Source of the DNA: Planctomycetaceae bacterium
GTDB lineage: Bacteria > Planctomycetota > Planctomycetia > Planctomycetales > Planctomycetaceae
DNA: 64,000 nucleotides
Assembly: GCA_028284485.1 (NCBI GenBank)
Contig: JANQRQ010000192.1
Coordinates: 1 to 64,000, forward strand
Reading direction: 5' to 3'
Shown: positions 8,457-18,740 of the stretch, one piece after another
Position numbering within the stretch: the first letter of the stretch is position 1
Layout: each line of letters starts with the position of its first letter
Program-made: the position numbers and the translations under genes
Notes under the pieces: model-generated
What the model was told of the DNA's origin: nothing
Database searches by the model: none
What the model saw: the letters and a program-made list of their open reading frames with translations, nothing else

Positions 8457-11400
8457 ATGATTAACCGTTGTTTCAACAGATTCCGATCGCATCACATTTT
8501 ATTGATGATGCTTCTGACTCGCCCCTTCAATTTGATTGGAGGGGTCCTGGTCATTTATTACGTCAACCTGACGTTGACGTTGTCGGAACAAATACAACGG
8601 TTTTTCGTCGGTGGAGCGCTGGTCGTTATTTTTGGTGCCACGCTTGTCACCATTCTGATGGCCCTTAAGGAAACGAAAACACTGCGTGAAGTCCTCAAGC
8701 GACTCGATCGGCTTGACCATGTCGACGAAAAGATGGGGCAGCAGGCGGGCGCCGAAGCGGTCTTGTTTAGCAGTCGCCATCACGTTCGAGAAGCATTCGT
8801 CGTACCAGTCTGCACGGTTCTGCCGTTGTGTGCGTTTTTATGGTGGTTCGGCGAAGCCCATACGGACGTGCTCATTCAGATTACGATTGCTGGTTTTCTG
8901 GGCATTTCGACCGTACTGCTTTGCACTTATTTTGCCAGCGAACGGTGGATGGTTCCGGTGATTCGATATCTGTTGGACCAAGGCATCAGCATCGATTTCG
9001 ATCAACTGCCGTCTGGGCAAATTCATGTTCGCATGAATGTTTGCTTTACCCTGGCGATTGCCGTGACCGCTCTCATGATCGGCGGATTGGCCAACAGCCG
9101 TGCCAAGGACATCATTCTGAATCCTTATGAGCAGGCCCAGGCCGTCGAGAACCTGCGTCTGCACACATTCGTGATTACCGCCACCGCCGTCGTGGTGGGA
9201 GTATTGATTTCGCGATTGTTGGCCAAATCGATTGCCTCACGAAGCGACGATCTCGTGCAAGCGATGAAACGCGTTCAAGCCGGTGACCTTTCAAGGCGAG
9301 TTCGTCCAACAGGTAATGACGAAATCGACGTTTTGGCCAGACAGTTCAACGCGATGGTTGAAGAGCTCGATCGCAATGACCATGTCATTCGCGACCTGAA
9401 CACGAACCTCGAAAAGAAAGTCAAACGACGAACCCGCGAACTATCGAAGAGCAAACAATCGCTGCAGAATTCGCTGCGGAAACTGCAGGAATACGATCAG
9501 CTTAAGACCGAGTTTTTCTCCAACGTCAGCCACGAGTTGCGAACGCCGCTGACCATGATCCTCTCTCCGGTCGAACGAATGATCGAATCGTTCGACGGAC
9601 AAATGCCGGACGAAGCCTCGTCGCTGCTGCAAGTCACTCGAGTCAATGCCAACCGCCTGCTCAAGTTGATCAACCAGTTGCTGGACTTCTCGAAGTTGGA
9701 GGCTGGGCATTCGCGGTTGCTTATCGATGCATTCGATATCAATCGTTTGATCGAAGAACTGACAACCGCGGCTCGACCGTTAGCCGAGCAGCGTGGCGTC
9801 GAACTGGAAACATCGTTGGATCCGCGCATTCCTTTGTTTGGGGCTGACGAAGAAAAGATCGATACCGTACTGAGCAATCTCCTCTCTAACGCACTGAAGT
9901 TTACGCCGGCCGGCGGCAATGTGTGTATTCGATCGGAATTGCTCGACGGTAAGATTTGCGTTTCCGTGACCGACACGGGCATCGGAATTTCGAAAGAAGA
10001 CCAGGAGCGTGTCTTCGAACGATTCGTGCAAATCGACGGTTCAACATCGCGTGAGTACTCGGGAACCGGCTTGGGACTCGCGTTGTCCCGAGAATTTGTC
10101 GAATTGCATCGGGGAGAAATTCATGCCGAGGGCGAACCGGGCCGCGGATCGCGTTTTTGGTTCTTATTACCCCTGGCAGGCGTCCCGGAAGACATTGAAC
10201 ATCGCCCTGCCGCCCGGAAGCGGAATGCAAAAGCGGAACGGTTTTCCGACCTTGTGACATGCGACGTGGACTTATCGCCGACCCCAATCAATGAGTCTGC
10301 CGTCAATAAGGATGCGCCTCGGATTCTCATCGTCGACGACACCGCCGAAATCCGGTCGATGCTCGGATCAATCCTGACCGACCAGTACGCGGTCAGCTTC
10401 GCTAGCGATGGAGAGCAAGGGATTAAAGCGGTGGAGAACGAACTTCCCGATTTAATCATCTCCGATGCGATGATGCCGAACGTCGATGGCTACGAATTCT
10501 GCCGCTGGGTCAAGTCGAACAATTCGACAGCCCAGATCCCGTTTGTCATGCTGACGGCCAAGGCCGAACTGTCGATGAAAATCGAAGGGCTGGAAATCGG
10601 CGTCGATGACTACCTTTCGAAGCCATTCGACGCAGAAGAATTGCGGGCTCGAGTTCGCTCCCTATTGCGACTGCGCCGGTTGCATCGAGAGCTCGATCAT
10701 CGGAACTCCGAATTGGAATCGACGCTTCAAGAGTTGCGCACCATGCAAACGCAACTTGTGCATTCGGAAAAGATGAATTCCCTGGGACAAATCGTCGCGG
10801 GAATCGCTCACGAAATCAACAACTCGATCAACGCAGTTTATAACGGGATTCAACCGCTCAATAAACGCATGCTGCAAGTCCAACAACTGGTTGAAGAGTC
10901 CAGTTCGAACGGCAGCGCCGAGCGTCAGGCGGAAATTACCCAGGAAATCGATACGGCATTCTCCAAGATCAACCGACTGTCGAATGTGATCGAAAATGGT
11001 GCCAGTCGTACGGCGGGAATTGTCAGTGATTTGAAGACGTTCGCACACCCCGGGCAGGAGCAGAGCGAGGATTTCGATTTGAACGAATCGCTGGAGATGT
11101 GCCTGAACCTGTTAGCCAGTCAATTCCGATACCGCGTTGAAGTTGATCGTGACTTTGGGAAAGTCGGTATGATCAGCGCACCGGCAGGTCAACTCAATCA
11201 AGTCTTTATGAATCTGCTGTCGAACGCCGAACAAGCAATCGAAGGCGAAGGCGAAATCCGAGTTCAAACCAGGCGAACCGACGATGGAGTAACGATTCGC
11301 ATTCGGGATAACGGAAAAGGAATTCCCGCAGAAGTTCTCCCCCGAATCTTCGACCCGTTCTTCACAACAAAAGGACCGGGAGTCGGTACGGGGCTGGGAC

Positions 11401-11582
11401 TTTCGATATCCTATGGCATCATCAATGGCATCGGCGGAAAGATCGAATGCCATAGCGCCGAGGGAATGGGAACAGAATTTCTCATTTCATTGCCGCAGGT
11501 CACAGACCAGCCGATGGACGCAGCACAAGAGGAATGCGTTCTGGCTGCCAGTGATTCCGGTGAAAGCGAGTCGGCATTATGA
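8457..11582 (+). CDS. Membrane hybrid sensor kinase, HK-REC-HK architecture
   Basis: This 1041-aa protein has about six N-terminal membrane segments (near 19-38, 50-70, 113-131, 139-160, 193-213 and 236-255), a HAMP-like segment (about 255-308) and a coiled coil. A first kinase follows (H359 in [12 protein letters not shown], ATPase boxes DTGIGI and GTGLGLAL to about 575). Next come a receiver (D669 in ISDAMMP, K721 in YLSKPF) and a second kinase (H784 in [12 protein letters not shown] domain with NAEQAI, GKGIP and GTGLGLS near the end). With little periplasmic sequence, it probably senses something in or at the membrane. It starts 10 bp after the terpene synthase fusion, and its stop overlaps the next start as ATGA, so the three genes are very probably translationally coupled. 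The signal is unknown. Confidence 0.9.
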   Translation: MINRCFNRFRSHHILLMMLLTRPFNLIGGVLVIYYVNLTLTLSEQIQRFFVGGALVVIFGATLVTILMALKETKTLREVLKRLDRLDHVDEKMGQQAGAEAVLFSSRHHVREAFVVPVCTVLPLCAFLWWFGEAHTDVLIQITIAGFLGISTVLLCTYFASERWMVPVIRYLLDQGISIDFDQLPSGQIHVRMNVCFTLAIAVTALMIGGLANSRAKDIILNPYEQAQAVENLRLHTFVITATAVVVGVLISRLLAKSIASRSDDLVQAMKRVQAGDLSRRVRPTGNDEIDVLARQFNAMVEELDRNDHVIRDLNTNLEKKVKRRTRELSKSKQSLQNSLRKLQEYDQLKTEFFSNVSHELRTPLTMILSPVERMIESFDGQMPDEASSLLQVTRVNANRLLKLINQLLDFSKLEAGHSRLLIDAFDINRLIEELTTAARPLAEQRGVELETSLDPRIPLFGADEEKIDTVLSNLLSNALKFTPAGGNVCIRSELLDGKICVSVTDTGIGISKEDQERVFERFVQIDGSTSREYSGTGLGLALSREFVELHRGEIHAEGEPGRGSRFWFLLPLAGVPEDIEHRPAARKRNAKAERFSDLVTCDVDLSPTPINESAVNKDAPRILIVDDTAEIRSMLGSILTDQYAVSFASDGEQGIKAVENELPDLIISDAMMPNVDGYEFCRWVKSNNSTAQIPFVMLTAKAELSMKIEGLEIGVDDYLSKPFDAEELRARVRSLLRLRRLHRELDHRNSELESTLQELRTMQTQLVHSEKMNSLGQIVAGIAHEINNSINAVYNGIQPLNKRMLQVQQLVEESSSNGSAERQAEITQEIDTAFSKINRLSNVIENGASRTAGIVSDLKTFAHPGQEQSEDFDLNESLEMCLNLLASQFRYRVEVDRDFGKVGMISAPAGQLNQVFMNLLSNAEQAIEGEGEIRVQTRRTDDGVTIRIRDNGKGIPAEVLPRIFDPFFTTKGPGVGTGLGLSISYGIINGIGGKIECHSAEGMGTEFLISLPQVTDQPMDAAQEECVLAASDSGESESAL

Positions 11583-12751
11583 AACGCACGATTCTGTACG
11601 TCGACGACGAAATCGACAACACAGTCGTATTCGAAGCCGCATTCGAAGATGACTTTAATATCCTGCTGGCAACCAGTGGCCAAGAGGCCTTGGAGATGCT
11701 CGAGCAGACTCCCGTTCCCGTTCTGGTGGCCGACCAGCGGATGCCACAGATGACAGGCGTTGCCCTGTTTGAAATCGTGAGGCAGAGGTACCCTCACACC
11801 AAGCGAATTCTGCTAACGGGATACACAGAGCCGGAGGCCATGCTGGATGCCATCAACAAAGGACAGGTCTTCCAGTATGTTAAGAAGCCGTGGGACCGCG
11901 CGACGCTGATGTCGATTCTGATCCGTGCCCTCGAATCGCATGATCTTGAACTGACGAATTCCGCTTTGACCGACCGACTGGTTGCCTCGGAGCGTAGCGC
12001 GTTGCTCGGACAGGCCACGGCGCGCGTCACCCACGAGATGAGCAACCAGCTTACCATGCTGCCCTTGATCGAAATGATCGAGACACAATACGCCGATCAG
12101 GAGGAACTGGTCGAAGTCGCACGATTCGCACGAAAGATGTACGAGCGACTTGTCGGTTTAATCGACGAAGTGAAGGCGTTCGTCCGTTTCGATGCGGAAC
12201 AAATGACGCGTCAGCCGGTACGGCTGTCGGAAGCACTTCACGAGTTGGTTTCATTCTTACGATTCGACGCAAGCATTCCGAACGAACAGTTCACCCTACA
12301 AATTCGGAATGATTCCACAGTATCGGCCAACAAAGTCAAGATTCAGCAGTTGTTGGTCAACTTAATCAAGAATGCAGCGTATGCGATTCGCGATCGAAAA
12401 GATGGGCGAATTACTGTGACGGCAGACACTGATAATGGTGAGGCCGTCATTCGCATCGAAGACAACGGTTGCGGTATCAGCCCGGAAAACATCGATCGAA
12501 TTTGGGAACCCAATTTCACAACGAAGGGGGACGAGGGCAACGGACTGGGACTCGATATCTGTAAACAATTAGTGCTGGGACATGACGGACGGATCTCATG
12601 TACGAGCGAAGACGGCTTGGGAACGTGCTTCGAAATTCGGTTGCCATTGCTGGATCCCTCTGAAACTGCTCAGAGTGAACCCTACGGTTCGAATGCTTCG
12701 GCTAGCAACGAACAAGGAAACCGCCCCATCGCCACTCAGGAGCATCCCTGA
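11579..12751 (+). CDS. Response regulator fused to a histidine kinase (REC-HK)
   Basis: A soluble 390-aa protein. The receiver (residues 1-120) has YVDDE, phospho-acceptor D52 in VADQRMP, and the KKPW lysine motif. A kinase follows with H152 in RVTHEMSNQ and an ATPase domain (about 245-370: NAAYAI, DNGCGI, GNGLGLDI). The receiver resembles those of RpfG-like regulators, but there is no output domain other than the kinase. ATGA overlap with the upstream membrane kinase suggests a phosphorelay in which that kinase phosphorylates D52. No DNA-binding regulator is encoded nearby, so the final target is unknown. Confidence 0.88.
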   Translation: MKRTILYVDDEIDNTVVFEAAFEDDFNILLATSGQEALEMLEQTPVPVLVADQRMPQMTGVALFEIVRQRYPHTKRILLTGYTEPEAMLDAINKGQVFQYVKKPWDRATLMSILIRALESHDLELTNSALTDRLVASERSALLGQATARVTHEMSNQLTMLPLIEMIETQYADQEELVEVARFARKMYERLVGLIDEVKAFVRFDAEQMTRQPVRLSEALHELVSFLRFDASIPNEQFTLQIRNDSTVSANKVKIQQLLVNLIKNAAYAIRDRKDGRITVTADTDNGEAVIRIEDNGCGISPENIDRIWEPNFTTKGDEGNGLGLDICKQLVLGHDGRISCTSEDGLGTCFEIRLPLLDPSETAQSEPYGSNASASNEQGNRPIATQEHP

Positions 12752-12797
12752 TTCTATCGGTTGCTGACGCATCGATGGATTCGAGGAGATCGAAGTC

Positions 12798-13724
12798 ATG
12801 AAGATACTACTTGCTGAACCTCGCGGCTTCTGTGCGGGTGTTGAAATGGCCATCGCCACCGTCGAGCGGGCACTCGATCTCTTCGGTGCACCTCTCTATG
12901 TCTACCACGAAATCGTTCACAACAAGCATGTGGTCGAACATTTCGTTGAGCGCGGCGTGATCTTTGTTGAGAACCTTGAAGACGTTCCCGAGGATCGCCC
13001 GATTGTCTTCAGTGCACACGGGGTCAGCCCCGAGATTCGCCGGCAGGCTGCAGAGCGAAAATTACAAGTGATCGATGCCACGTGCCCCTTGGTTGCCAAA
13101 GTTCACTACGAAGCGATTCGATTCGCAAGAAAGGGTTACACCATTCTGCTGATCGGACATGCGGGTCACGATGAAGTCGTTGGCACGATGGGAGAGGCGC
13201 CCGACCGAATCTGCTTGATCGAGTCAATCGCCGACGTCGACAAAGCACAGGTGGATGATCCAAGCAAAGTTGCGTACTTATCACAAACCACGCTCAGCGT
13301 TGACGACGCAGAACGAATTCATGAAGCGATTCGTGATCGTTTTCCACATGCGGTCGGGCCGAAAAAGGACGATATCTGTTACGCGACTCAAAATCGCCAA
13401 GCGGCTGTCAAGAAGTTGCTCGACGAGGCTGATGTGGCGTTAATCCTCGGCAGCAAGAATAGCTCCAACAGCTCTCGACTTGCCGAAATCGTCCAGACCG
13501 CGGGCAAGCCCGCCTACTTGATCGACGATTCCAGCGAAATCGACCCTGGATGGCTCCACTCCAGCGATGCCGTCCTCATTTCGGCCGGTGCAAGTGCCCC
13601 CGAGGACGACGTTGTGGATTGTATCGATTATTTAAAAGAGCGATTTGGGGCAAAAGTGGAGTACCGGCAAGCCACAGCCAGCGAATCAGCCCATTTTCCG
13701 CTGCCACGCGAGTTGCGTTCCTAA
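12798..13724 (+). CDS. ispH: 4-hydroxy-3-methylbut-2-enyl diphosphate reductase (IspH/LytB)
   Basis: Last step of the MEP pathway: reduces HMBPP to IPP and DMAPP with a [4Fe-4S] cluster. At 308 aa it is of normal length. The three cluster cysteines are C12 (EPRGFCAGV), C96 (DATCPLV) and C194 (DICYATQNR), and the catalytic E126 is in GHAGHDEV. The substrate-binding His residues lie in HEIVHNKHV and SAHGVSP. A good ribosome site (GAGGAG) precedes the ATG. It follows the kinase gene by 46 bp and closes the operon that begins with the terpene synthase fusion. This fits supply of C5 units to that enzyme. Confidence 0.96.
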   Translation: MKILLAEPRGFCAGVEMAIATVERALDLFGAPLYVYHEIVHNKHVVEHFVERGVIFVENLEDVPEDRPIVFSAHGVSPEIRRQAAERKLQVIDATCPLVAKVHYEAIRFARKGYTILLIGHAGHDEVVGTMGEAPDRICLIESIADVDKAQVDDPSKVAYLSQTTLSVDDAERIHEAIRDRFPHAVGPKKDDICYATQNRQAAVKKLLDEADVALILGSKNSSNSSRLAEIVQTAGKPAYLIDDSSEIDPGWLHSSDAVLISAGASAPEDDVVDCIDYLKERFGAKVEYRQATASESAHFPLPRELRS

Positions 13725-13980
13725 CGCAAACTTCAGTCGAAACCCTCCTAAAATAGGCGACAGCGCGACAAAGTGCGCGGTCTAAGCAATTGGCAACGCC
13801 ACAGACGATGTTCCCGCCTCGCTACACACTCTGATTCGTCAAGTTGCGTAAATTCTTGCGCCGATATCTGGTTATACCGATTCTTCGTGATATTCCCGTC
13901 GGATGGCTTTCATGCTCTGCAGGCGTCATTTCGCCTGTACCGATTCCGAAGACAGATTCCATTAGATTTCGGACGGCACA

Positions 13981-15258
13981 ATGAAATCATTACATGCTGC
14001 AATTGCAGGGGCTCTCACGCTGCTGTTTGGCTTTGTCTCGCCAACTCTGGCAGCCAATGGTCTGGTCCGTGATGGAATCGGGGCCATTACCGGTGGTCGT
14101 GCCGGAACGAACTTGGGGCATTTCGACAACGGTGCTCTGCTGCTCGACAACCCGGCCGGTATTGTCAACATGCAAGGCAACGGCTTCATTGAACTCGGAA
14201 TCGACACTGTTTTTACGGATATCGACTACGCCGATCCCGAGAATCGTGTTAGCAACCGTCTCAAGCCGTTTCCGACTCCGGAGGGATCTTACATTCGAAA
14301 AGCCGCCAATGGTCGGGTTGCGTACGGCGTCGGCTTTTTTCTTCCCGCAGGATTCTCGGCCGAGTACATGATGACCAACCCGATTCTCGGTCGGCAAAAG
14401 TATTTTTCCCTCGGCGTGCTCGGCAAAATTCTTCCGGGTGTCGCTGTCCAAGTGAACGATCAGCTTTCCGTCGGTGGTACGGTGGGCTTGGGAATTAGCC
14501 ACTTGGAATTGGAAGGCCCCTTTTTCGGACAAACCGGGCTTCTCATGGGCGTGCCGGCCATGTTCGACTTGACGGCAAATGGCGCCGCGTTCGTCTGGTC
14601 GCTGGGAATGCAATACAAAATAACTCCCAATACGGTTTTCGGTGCGGCGTACATCAGTGAGGCCGATTTCGATTTGGACGGCAGTCTTGGCGCCGATATT
14701 ACGCTAGGTCCGGGGGTGACTGTCCCCACACGTTTCGATGCCGACGTGGGCATCACTTGGCCACGGTCGTTCGGGGCGGGCATTACCCACGTCCACGATC
14801 GTCACCGTTTCTCGGCAGACATCGTTTGGATCGACTGGTCGGACGCATTTGACCGGATCGATTTTCGGTTGAAAAACGCATTAAGCCCCGTGCCAGGGTT
14901 TGCCGGATTGAGCCTCACCGAACAGTTTCCACTGAACTGGCGGGATGCCGTCACGTATCGATTCGGCTACGAGTTCTTCCGCTGCAATTGCGATGTCATT
15001 CGCCTCGGGTACTCTCACCATCGCAGCCCTACGCCCGATCCCACTTTGACGCCATATACCGATGGCGTTCTCGAGCATACCTTTTCGGTGGGATACAGCC
15101 GCTTTTTGGGAGATTGGACGTTTGACGCCGCGTACCAGTACGGTTTTGGGCGATCGCGAACTGTGGCCAACAGCCAAATTGTCGGTGGCGATTTCAACAA
15201 CAGTCGTTTTCGCGCTCAAGTCCACTGGTTAATGCTGACACTGTCACGCCGACTGTAA
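13981..15258 (+). CDS. FadL/OmpP1-family outer membrane transport protein
   Basis: A 425-aa protein with a signal peptide (1-24, ending SPTLAA) and alternating beta-strand character through to a C-terminal strand. The N-terminal part has the family pattern of OmpP1/FadL proteins (GRAGTNLGHFDNGALLLDNP: a Gly-rich start followed by a xxNPAG motif). Such porins pass hydrophobic compounds (fatty acids, aromatics, hydrocarbons) across the outer membrane. It starts 256 bp after ispH in the same direction, so it may read a hydrophobic product or substrate linked to the terpenoid operon. That link is only inferred. The alternative is a general FadL-like porin unrelated to the operon. Confidence 0.8.
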   Translation: MKSLHAAIAGALTLLFGFVSPTLAANGLVRDGIGAITGGRAGTNLGHFDNGALLLDNPAGIVNMQGNGFIELGIDTVFTDIDYADPENRVSNRLKPFPTPEGSYIRKAANGRVAYGVGFFLPAGFSAEYMMTNPILGRQKYFSLGVLGKILPGVAVQVNDQLSVGGTVGLGISHLELEGPFFGQTGLLMGVPAMFDLTANGAAFVWSLGMQYKITPNTVFGAAYISEADFDLDGSLGADITLGPGVTVPTRFDADVGITWPRSFGAGITHVHDRHRFSADIVWIDWSDAFDRIDFRLKNALSPVPGFAGLSLTEQFPLNWRDAVTYRFGYEFFRCNCDVIRLGYSHHRSPTPDPTLTPYTDGVLEHTFSVGYSRFLGDWTFDAAYQYGFGRSRTVANSQIVGGDFNNSRFRAQVHWLMLTLSRRL

Positions 15259-15486
15259 GGCCCTCCGTCAGCACACCGCAGAAGCGCACGGCCTAACTGC
15301 CTCAGCGAGTGGACTCCCCACTTCACTGACCGGGTACGCAACTGGCGGTTCGAACATCTTGAGCGCGCCATGGGCACGACGCTGACACGTGATTCTGACC
15401 GCTTTGCTGCATTGCGTCCCCTGGACCTTTGACGCCGGGCCATTTCGAACTTGGCTTTCGAACGCTGGCCCGTGAGCAGCGTTTCG
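15259..15486. other. Intergenic region, nothing recognised
   Basis: Together with the stretch up to 15762 this is 504 bp without a gene. The first part shows no ORF or motif I can support. The second part holds the long inverted repeat and a terminator, listed separately. Confidence 0.4.
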
Positions 15487-15533
15487 AGTTCTTCAATCCA
15501 CATGACCGTCACATGTGGATCAATCGAAGAACT
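15487..15533 (+). repeat. Long interrupted hairpin
   Basis: AGTTCTTC (15487-15494) pairs with GAAGAACT (15526-15533), and inside it ATCCACATG (15496-15504) pairs with CATGTGGAT (15512-15520). That gives 17 base pairs around a 7-nt loop with one asymmetric bulge (1 versus 5 nt). No T-tract follows, so it is not a standard terminator. It lies between the FadL-type gene and a hybrid kinase gene. It could be part of a small RNA, an mRNA stabiliser or an operator. Confidence 0.6.
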
Positions 15534-15657
15534 GCTTCAACCCGTTGGAACAGGCCGTCTAAAGCCGTTGGCGCGCCTCAAAAGCCGGTTGAATCGGAAC
15601 GGAATTTCGGCCGTACCGATTCCCTAACTCTATTTGTCGCATTTGTTTGACCGGGGC

Positions 15658-15690
15658 CCTCTATGGCCTAGTGTTGCCATAGAGGTTTTC
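15658..15690 (+). terminator. Intrinsic terminator between the porin and the hybrid kinase
   Basis: CCTCTATGGC (15658-15667) and GCCATAGAGG (15676-15685) form a perfect 10-bp stem with an 8-nt loop, followed by TTTTCT. It lies 400 bp after the porin stop and 73 bp before the likely start of the next kinase. It would end transcription coming from upstream, or attenuate the kinase mRNA. Its position argues against the longer kinase ORF that would begin at 15634. Confidence 0.75.
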
Positions 15691-15762
15691 TCGGACACAT
15701 CCAACGAGAAGATCGGGCCCTTTGCATTGCGATTTCAAAACGCGTCTACAGAAAGCTCCCCG

Positions 15763-17556
15763 ATGAATTATTCCGAAAGTCGACCCAACCGTCGGGTTTT
15801 GGTTATCGACGACCAAGAGTCGATCCACTTCGCATTTCGCACGATCTTTCGATCGATGGGCGATACGGCATCTTCAGACCAACAGACTCCCGCGTCGTTG
15901 ACGGATCAGCAGGAGCAAATCGGATACCGAGTCGACTTCGCATTTAGCGGAAACGAGGGCGTGCAAAAGGCGTGTCAGGCAAACGCAGACAACGATCCCT
16001 ATGCGATGGCATTCGTCGATATGAAGATGGATCCAGGGCCTGACGGAATCGAAACGATTCGTCGAATCTGGAACGATTGCCCGGAGACTCAAATCGTCAT
16101 TTGTACGGCGATGGTCGATTTTTCTTGGCCCATTCTGATGGATGAGCTCGGCGAATCCGATCAACTGCTGGTTCTCAAGAAACCATTCGACACAGCTGAA
16201 GTTTTACAACTCGCGTTTGCACTGACTGAGAAATGGAATCTGGCCCGCCAGGCTCGACTGAACGCCCGGCAGATGGAGCAGACCGTGCAGTCGCGGACAT
16301 TGGAAATCAAGCAGGCGCACGAGAAGCTTGTTTCTTTGAATCATGAGCTCGAGCATGCCAAAGAAAAAGCCGAATCTGCCAACCGCGCCAAAACAGAATT
16401 CCTGGCGAATATGAGCCACGAAATTCGCACGCCGATGTCGGCGATCATCGGATACGCCGAGATCCTCGAGGACGGGTTATCCGATGCGGAGTTACTTTCG
16501 GTGGCGGCGACAATCAAGCGCAACGGGCAACACCTGTTGGAAATCCTGAACGACCTGCTCGATTTATCGAAGATCGAGGCGGGAAAAATGTCCATCGAGA
16601 GAGTGCCCTGTTCTCCCTACCAAATCGCAGCGGAAGTGGCATCGTTAATGCGGGTCAAAGCCAGCAAGAAAGGCCTCGAGCTGCGTCTGGAATTTGGCGA
16701 GAAATTTCCAGAAACCGCGATCATCGACCCAAGTCGTCTCCGGCAGATCCTGATCAACCTGGTTGGAAATGCAATCAAGTTTACCGAGCAAGGCTCTGTG
16801 ACGATCCAAGGGCGACTTGCAACCAACGATGACCACCTGCCGTCGATGGAATTCGACGTCATCGATACCGGCCTGGGGATATCCTTGGACGATGTTCCTC
16901 GACTGTTTGAACCATTCGCACAGGCCGACACATCGACTTCACGAAAATACGGTGGTACCGGGCTCGGTCTTGCCATTAGTCGCCGCATCGCCGAACAGCT
17001 GGGCGGATCGATCGAAGCCACCGGAAGACCAGGATGTGGAAGTATCTTTCGGTTGAGTATCCCGGTGGGACCACGCGAAGACCTGCGGGTTCTGAAGAAC
17101 ATCCATGAAGGTGGTGTCATCGAAGAGGACAGCCTGGCAACTTCGTCGACCGATATCGTTCCCTTGCGTTGTCACGTCCTGCTTGCCGAGGATGGACTAG
17201 ATAACCAGCGACTCATCACCTATATCCTTCAAAAGGCGGGAATCGAAGTATCGGTCGCATCGAATGGAAAAAACGCCGTCGAAATGGCCATCGCTGCCAT
17301 CGAAGCCGACGAGCCGTTTGATGTCATCTTGATGGACATGCAGATGCCCGTACTCGACGGTTATGCCGCCGCTCGCCAATTGCGAAACTCGGGATATAAG
17401 GGACCGATCATTGCCTTGACGGCCCACGCGATGGAAGGCGACCGGGAAAACTGTCTCGCAGCAGGTTGCAGCGACTACACAACGAAGCCGATCGATCGAG
17501 AAGAATTGCTCGACCTTGTTGTGGAATACGCATCGAACAAAAATGTCTCGCGCTGA
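15763..17556 (+). CDS. Soluble hybrid histidine kinase, REC-HK-REC
   Basis: This 597-aa protein has no membrane segment. An N-terminal receiver (residues 10-150; [10 protein letters not shown]86 in FVDMKMD, K140 in LKKPF) carries a 15-20-residue insertion after the first helix. A coiled coil (155-210) follows, then a kinase (H219 in [16 protein letters not shown] boxes DTGLGIS and [10 protein letters not shown]) and a C-terminal receiver (D525 in [13 protein letters not shown]). I prefer the ATG at 15763 because it directly precedes the receiver and lies after a terminator; the frame is open from 15634. A REC-first hybrid kinase of this type usually acts as a middle relay in a phosphorelay. 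The kinases 3 kb upstream are possible partners. Confidence 0.9.
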   Translation: MNYSESRPNRRVLVIDDQESIHFAFRTIFRSMGDTASSDQQTPASLTDQQEQIGYRVDFAFSGNEGVQKACQANADNDPYAMAFVDMKMDPGPDGIETIRRIWNDCPETQIVICTAMVDFSWPILMDELGESDQLLVLKKPFDTAEVLQLAFALTEKWNLARQARLNARQMEQTVQSRTLEIKQAHEKLVSLNHELEHAKEKAESANRAKTEFLANMSHEIRTPMSAIIGYAEILEDGLSDAELLSVAATIKRNGQHLLEILNDLLDLSKIEAGKMSIERVPCSPYQIAAEVASLMRVKASKKGLELRLEFGEKFPETAIIDPSRLRQILINLVGNAIKFTEQGSVTIQGRLATNDDHLPSMEFDVIDTGLGISLDDVPRLFEPFAQADTSTSRKYGGTGLGLAISRRIAEQLGGSIEATGRPGCGSIFRLSIPVGPREDLRVLKNIHEGGVIEEDSLATSSTDIVPLRCHVLLAEDGLDNQRLITYILQKAGIEVSVASNGKNAVEMAIAAIEADEPFDVILMDMQMPVLDGYAAARQLRNSGYKGPIIALTAHAMEGDRENCLAAGCSDYTTKPIDREELLDLVVEYASNKNVSR

Positions 17557-17648
17557 CGGCCAACGGTTCGCCACCTCCCAAAGCATGCGCGAGTCTGCAA
17601 TTGTTCCAGCCACAAGTCAGCGTAATACACTGTAAAGCACGCGATGTT

Positions 17649-18740
17649 CTAGCGCTGCACCCGCCCGGAGCCGCTTCCGGACATCAACGCCTCGATCTCG
17701 TTGCGCGATGCGTAATTGAAGTCACCTTTGATGCTGTGCTTCAAACAACTGGCAGCCACCGCGTATCGAAGCGCTGTTTCTGTCTCTAACAGTTCTTTGG
17801 TATTCAGGGCAAAAATCAATCCACCCGCAAACGAATCGCCGGCGCCGACGCGATCGACGATATTGCGAATCTCATACGGCTGGTAGCGTCCCTCCGAGTC
17901 GAGCGGTGCAAAATAGGCCTGTCGTGCGGCAGCATCGTACAGCATGGCTCCCCAATTATTGTGACTGGCAGAAATGCTTTCCCGCAGTGTAATTGCAACC
18001 TTTGAAACATTTGGGAACTCTTCGATGATTTGTTTTGCGACACCTTCGTAGCCGGCGACGTTCAACTGACCGGAATCAACATTCGTTTCCGCCGCGCGAA
18101 TCCCAAGAGCAAGATCGGCATCTTCTTCATTGGCAATGACGACATCGATCGATGGCATGAGCTGCCGCATTGTCTCCCGCGCCAGTTCGACCGGCTCTCG
18201 ATCGGGATCCCATTTCCAAAGTTTTTTGCGAAAATTCAAATCACAAGAGACGGTCAGCCCCGATTGTTTCGCTTGCTGAACCGACATCAAAGCCGCATCG
18301 GCAGCCTGGCTGCTAATCGCCGGAGTGATTCCGGTAATGTGAAACCAGTTTGCGGAGTCAAAAGCGCGGCCCCAATCGTATTCTCCGCACTCAAATAGCG
18401 AAATGGATGACCCACCACGATCGTAGGTGACAGTGCCCCCACGCTGATTGGCACCCGTTTCGACGAAATAGATTCCGAATCGCCCCTTGTCCGATCGCAA
18501 AATGAGATCGTCGCTGACACCGACCTTACGTAGTTCTTGCTCCAGTGCATCGGTCAGAACGTTGTCGGGCAACGACGTCAGAAATGCGGATTCGCCCCCT
18601 TGATTGGCAATCGAAACGGCGACATTGAGTTCGCCACCGCCGAACGTCGCCTCTAATGTCCCCGGCAAAACTTGCCGCATTCGCAGGAACTCGGCCGGCG
18701 CCAGACGCAGCATGACTTCACCAAATGTGACGACTCGCAA
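17649..18740 (-). CDS. kdgK: PfkB-family 2-dehydro-3-deoxygluconate kinase
   Basis: Phosphorylates 2-keto-3-deoxygluconate to KDPG in uronate or Entner-Doudoroff-type catabolism. The 363-aa protein has the PfkB fold: an N-terminal FGEVMLRLAP start, a GGGELNVAVSIA stretch (PfkB signature 1 region), YDRGGSSIS in the substrate area, and the C-terminal anion hole and catalytic base in DRVGAGDSFAGGL. The start is TTG at 18740 with a GGATCAGAG sequence upstream. The first 23 bp overlap the end of nuoN, so the gene is cotranscribed with an unrelated complex I block. Other sugar kinases (fructokinase) are possible, but the sequence reads as the KdgK type. Confidence 0.82.
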   Translation of the reverse strand: MRVVTFGEVMLRLAPAEFLRMRQVLPGTLEATFGGGELNVAVSIANQGGESAFLTSLPDNVLTDALEQELRKVGVSDDLILRSDKGRFGIYFVETGANQRGGTVTYDRGGSSISLFECGEYDWGRAFDSANWFHITGITPAISSQAADAALMSVQQAKQSGLTVSCDLNFRKKLWKWDPDREPVELARETMRQLMPSIDVVIANEEDADLALGIRAAETNVDSGQLNVAGYEGVAKQIIEEFPNVSKVAITLRESISASHNNWGAMLYDAAARQAYFAPLDSEGRYQPYEIRNIVDRVGAGDSFAGGLIFALNTKELLETETALRYAVAASCLKHSIKGDFNYASRNEIEALMSGSGSGRVQR

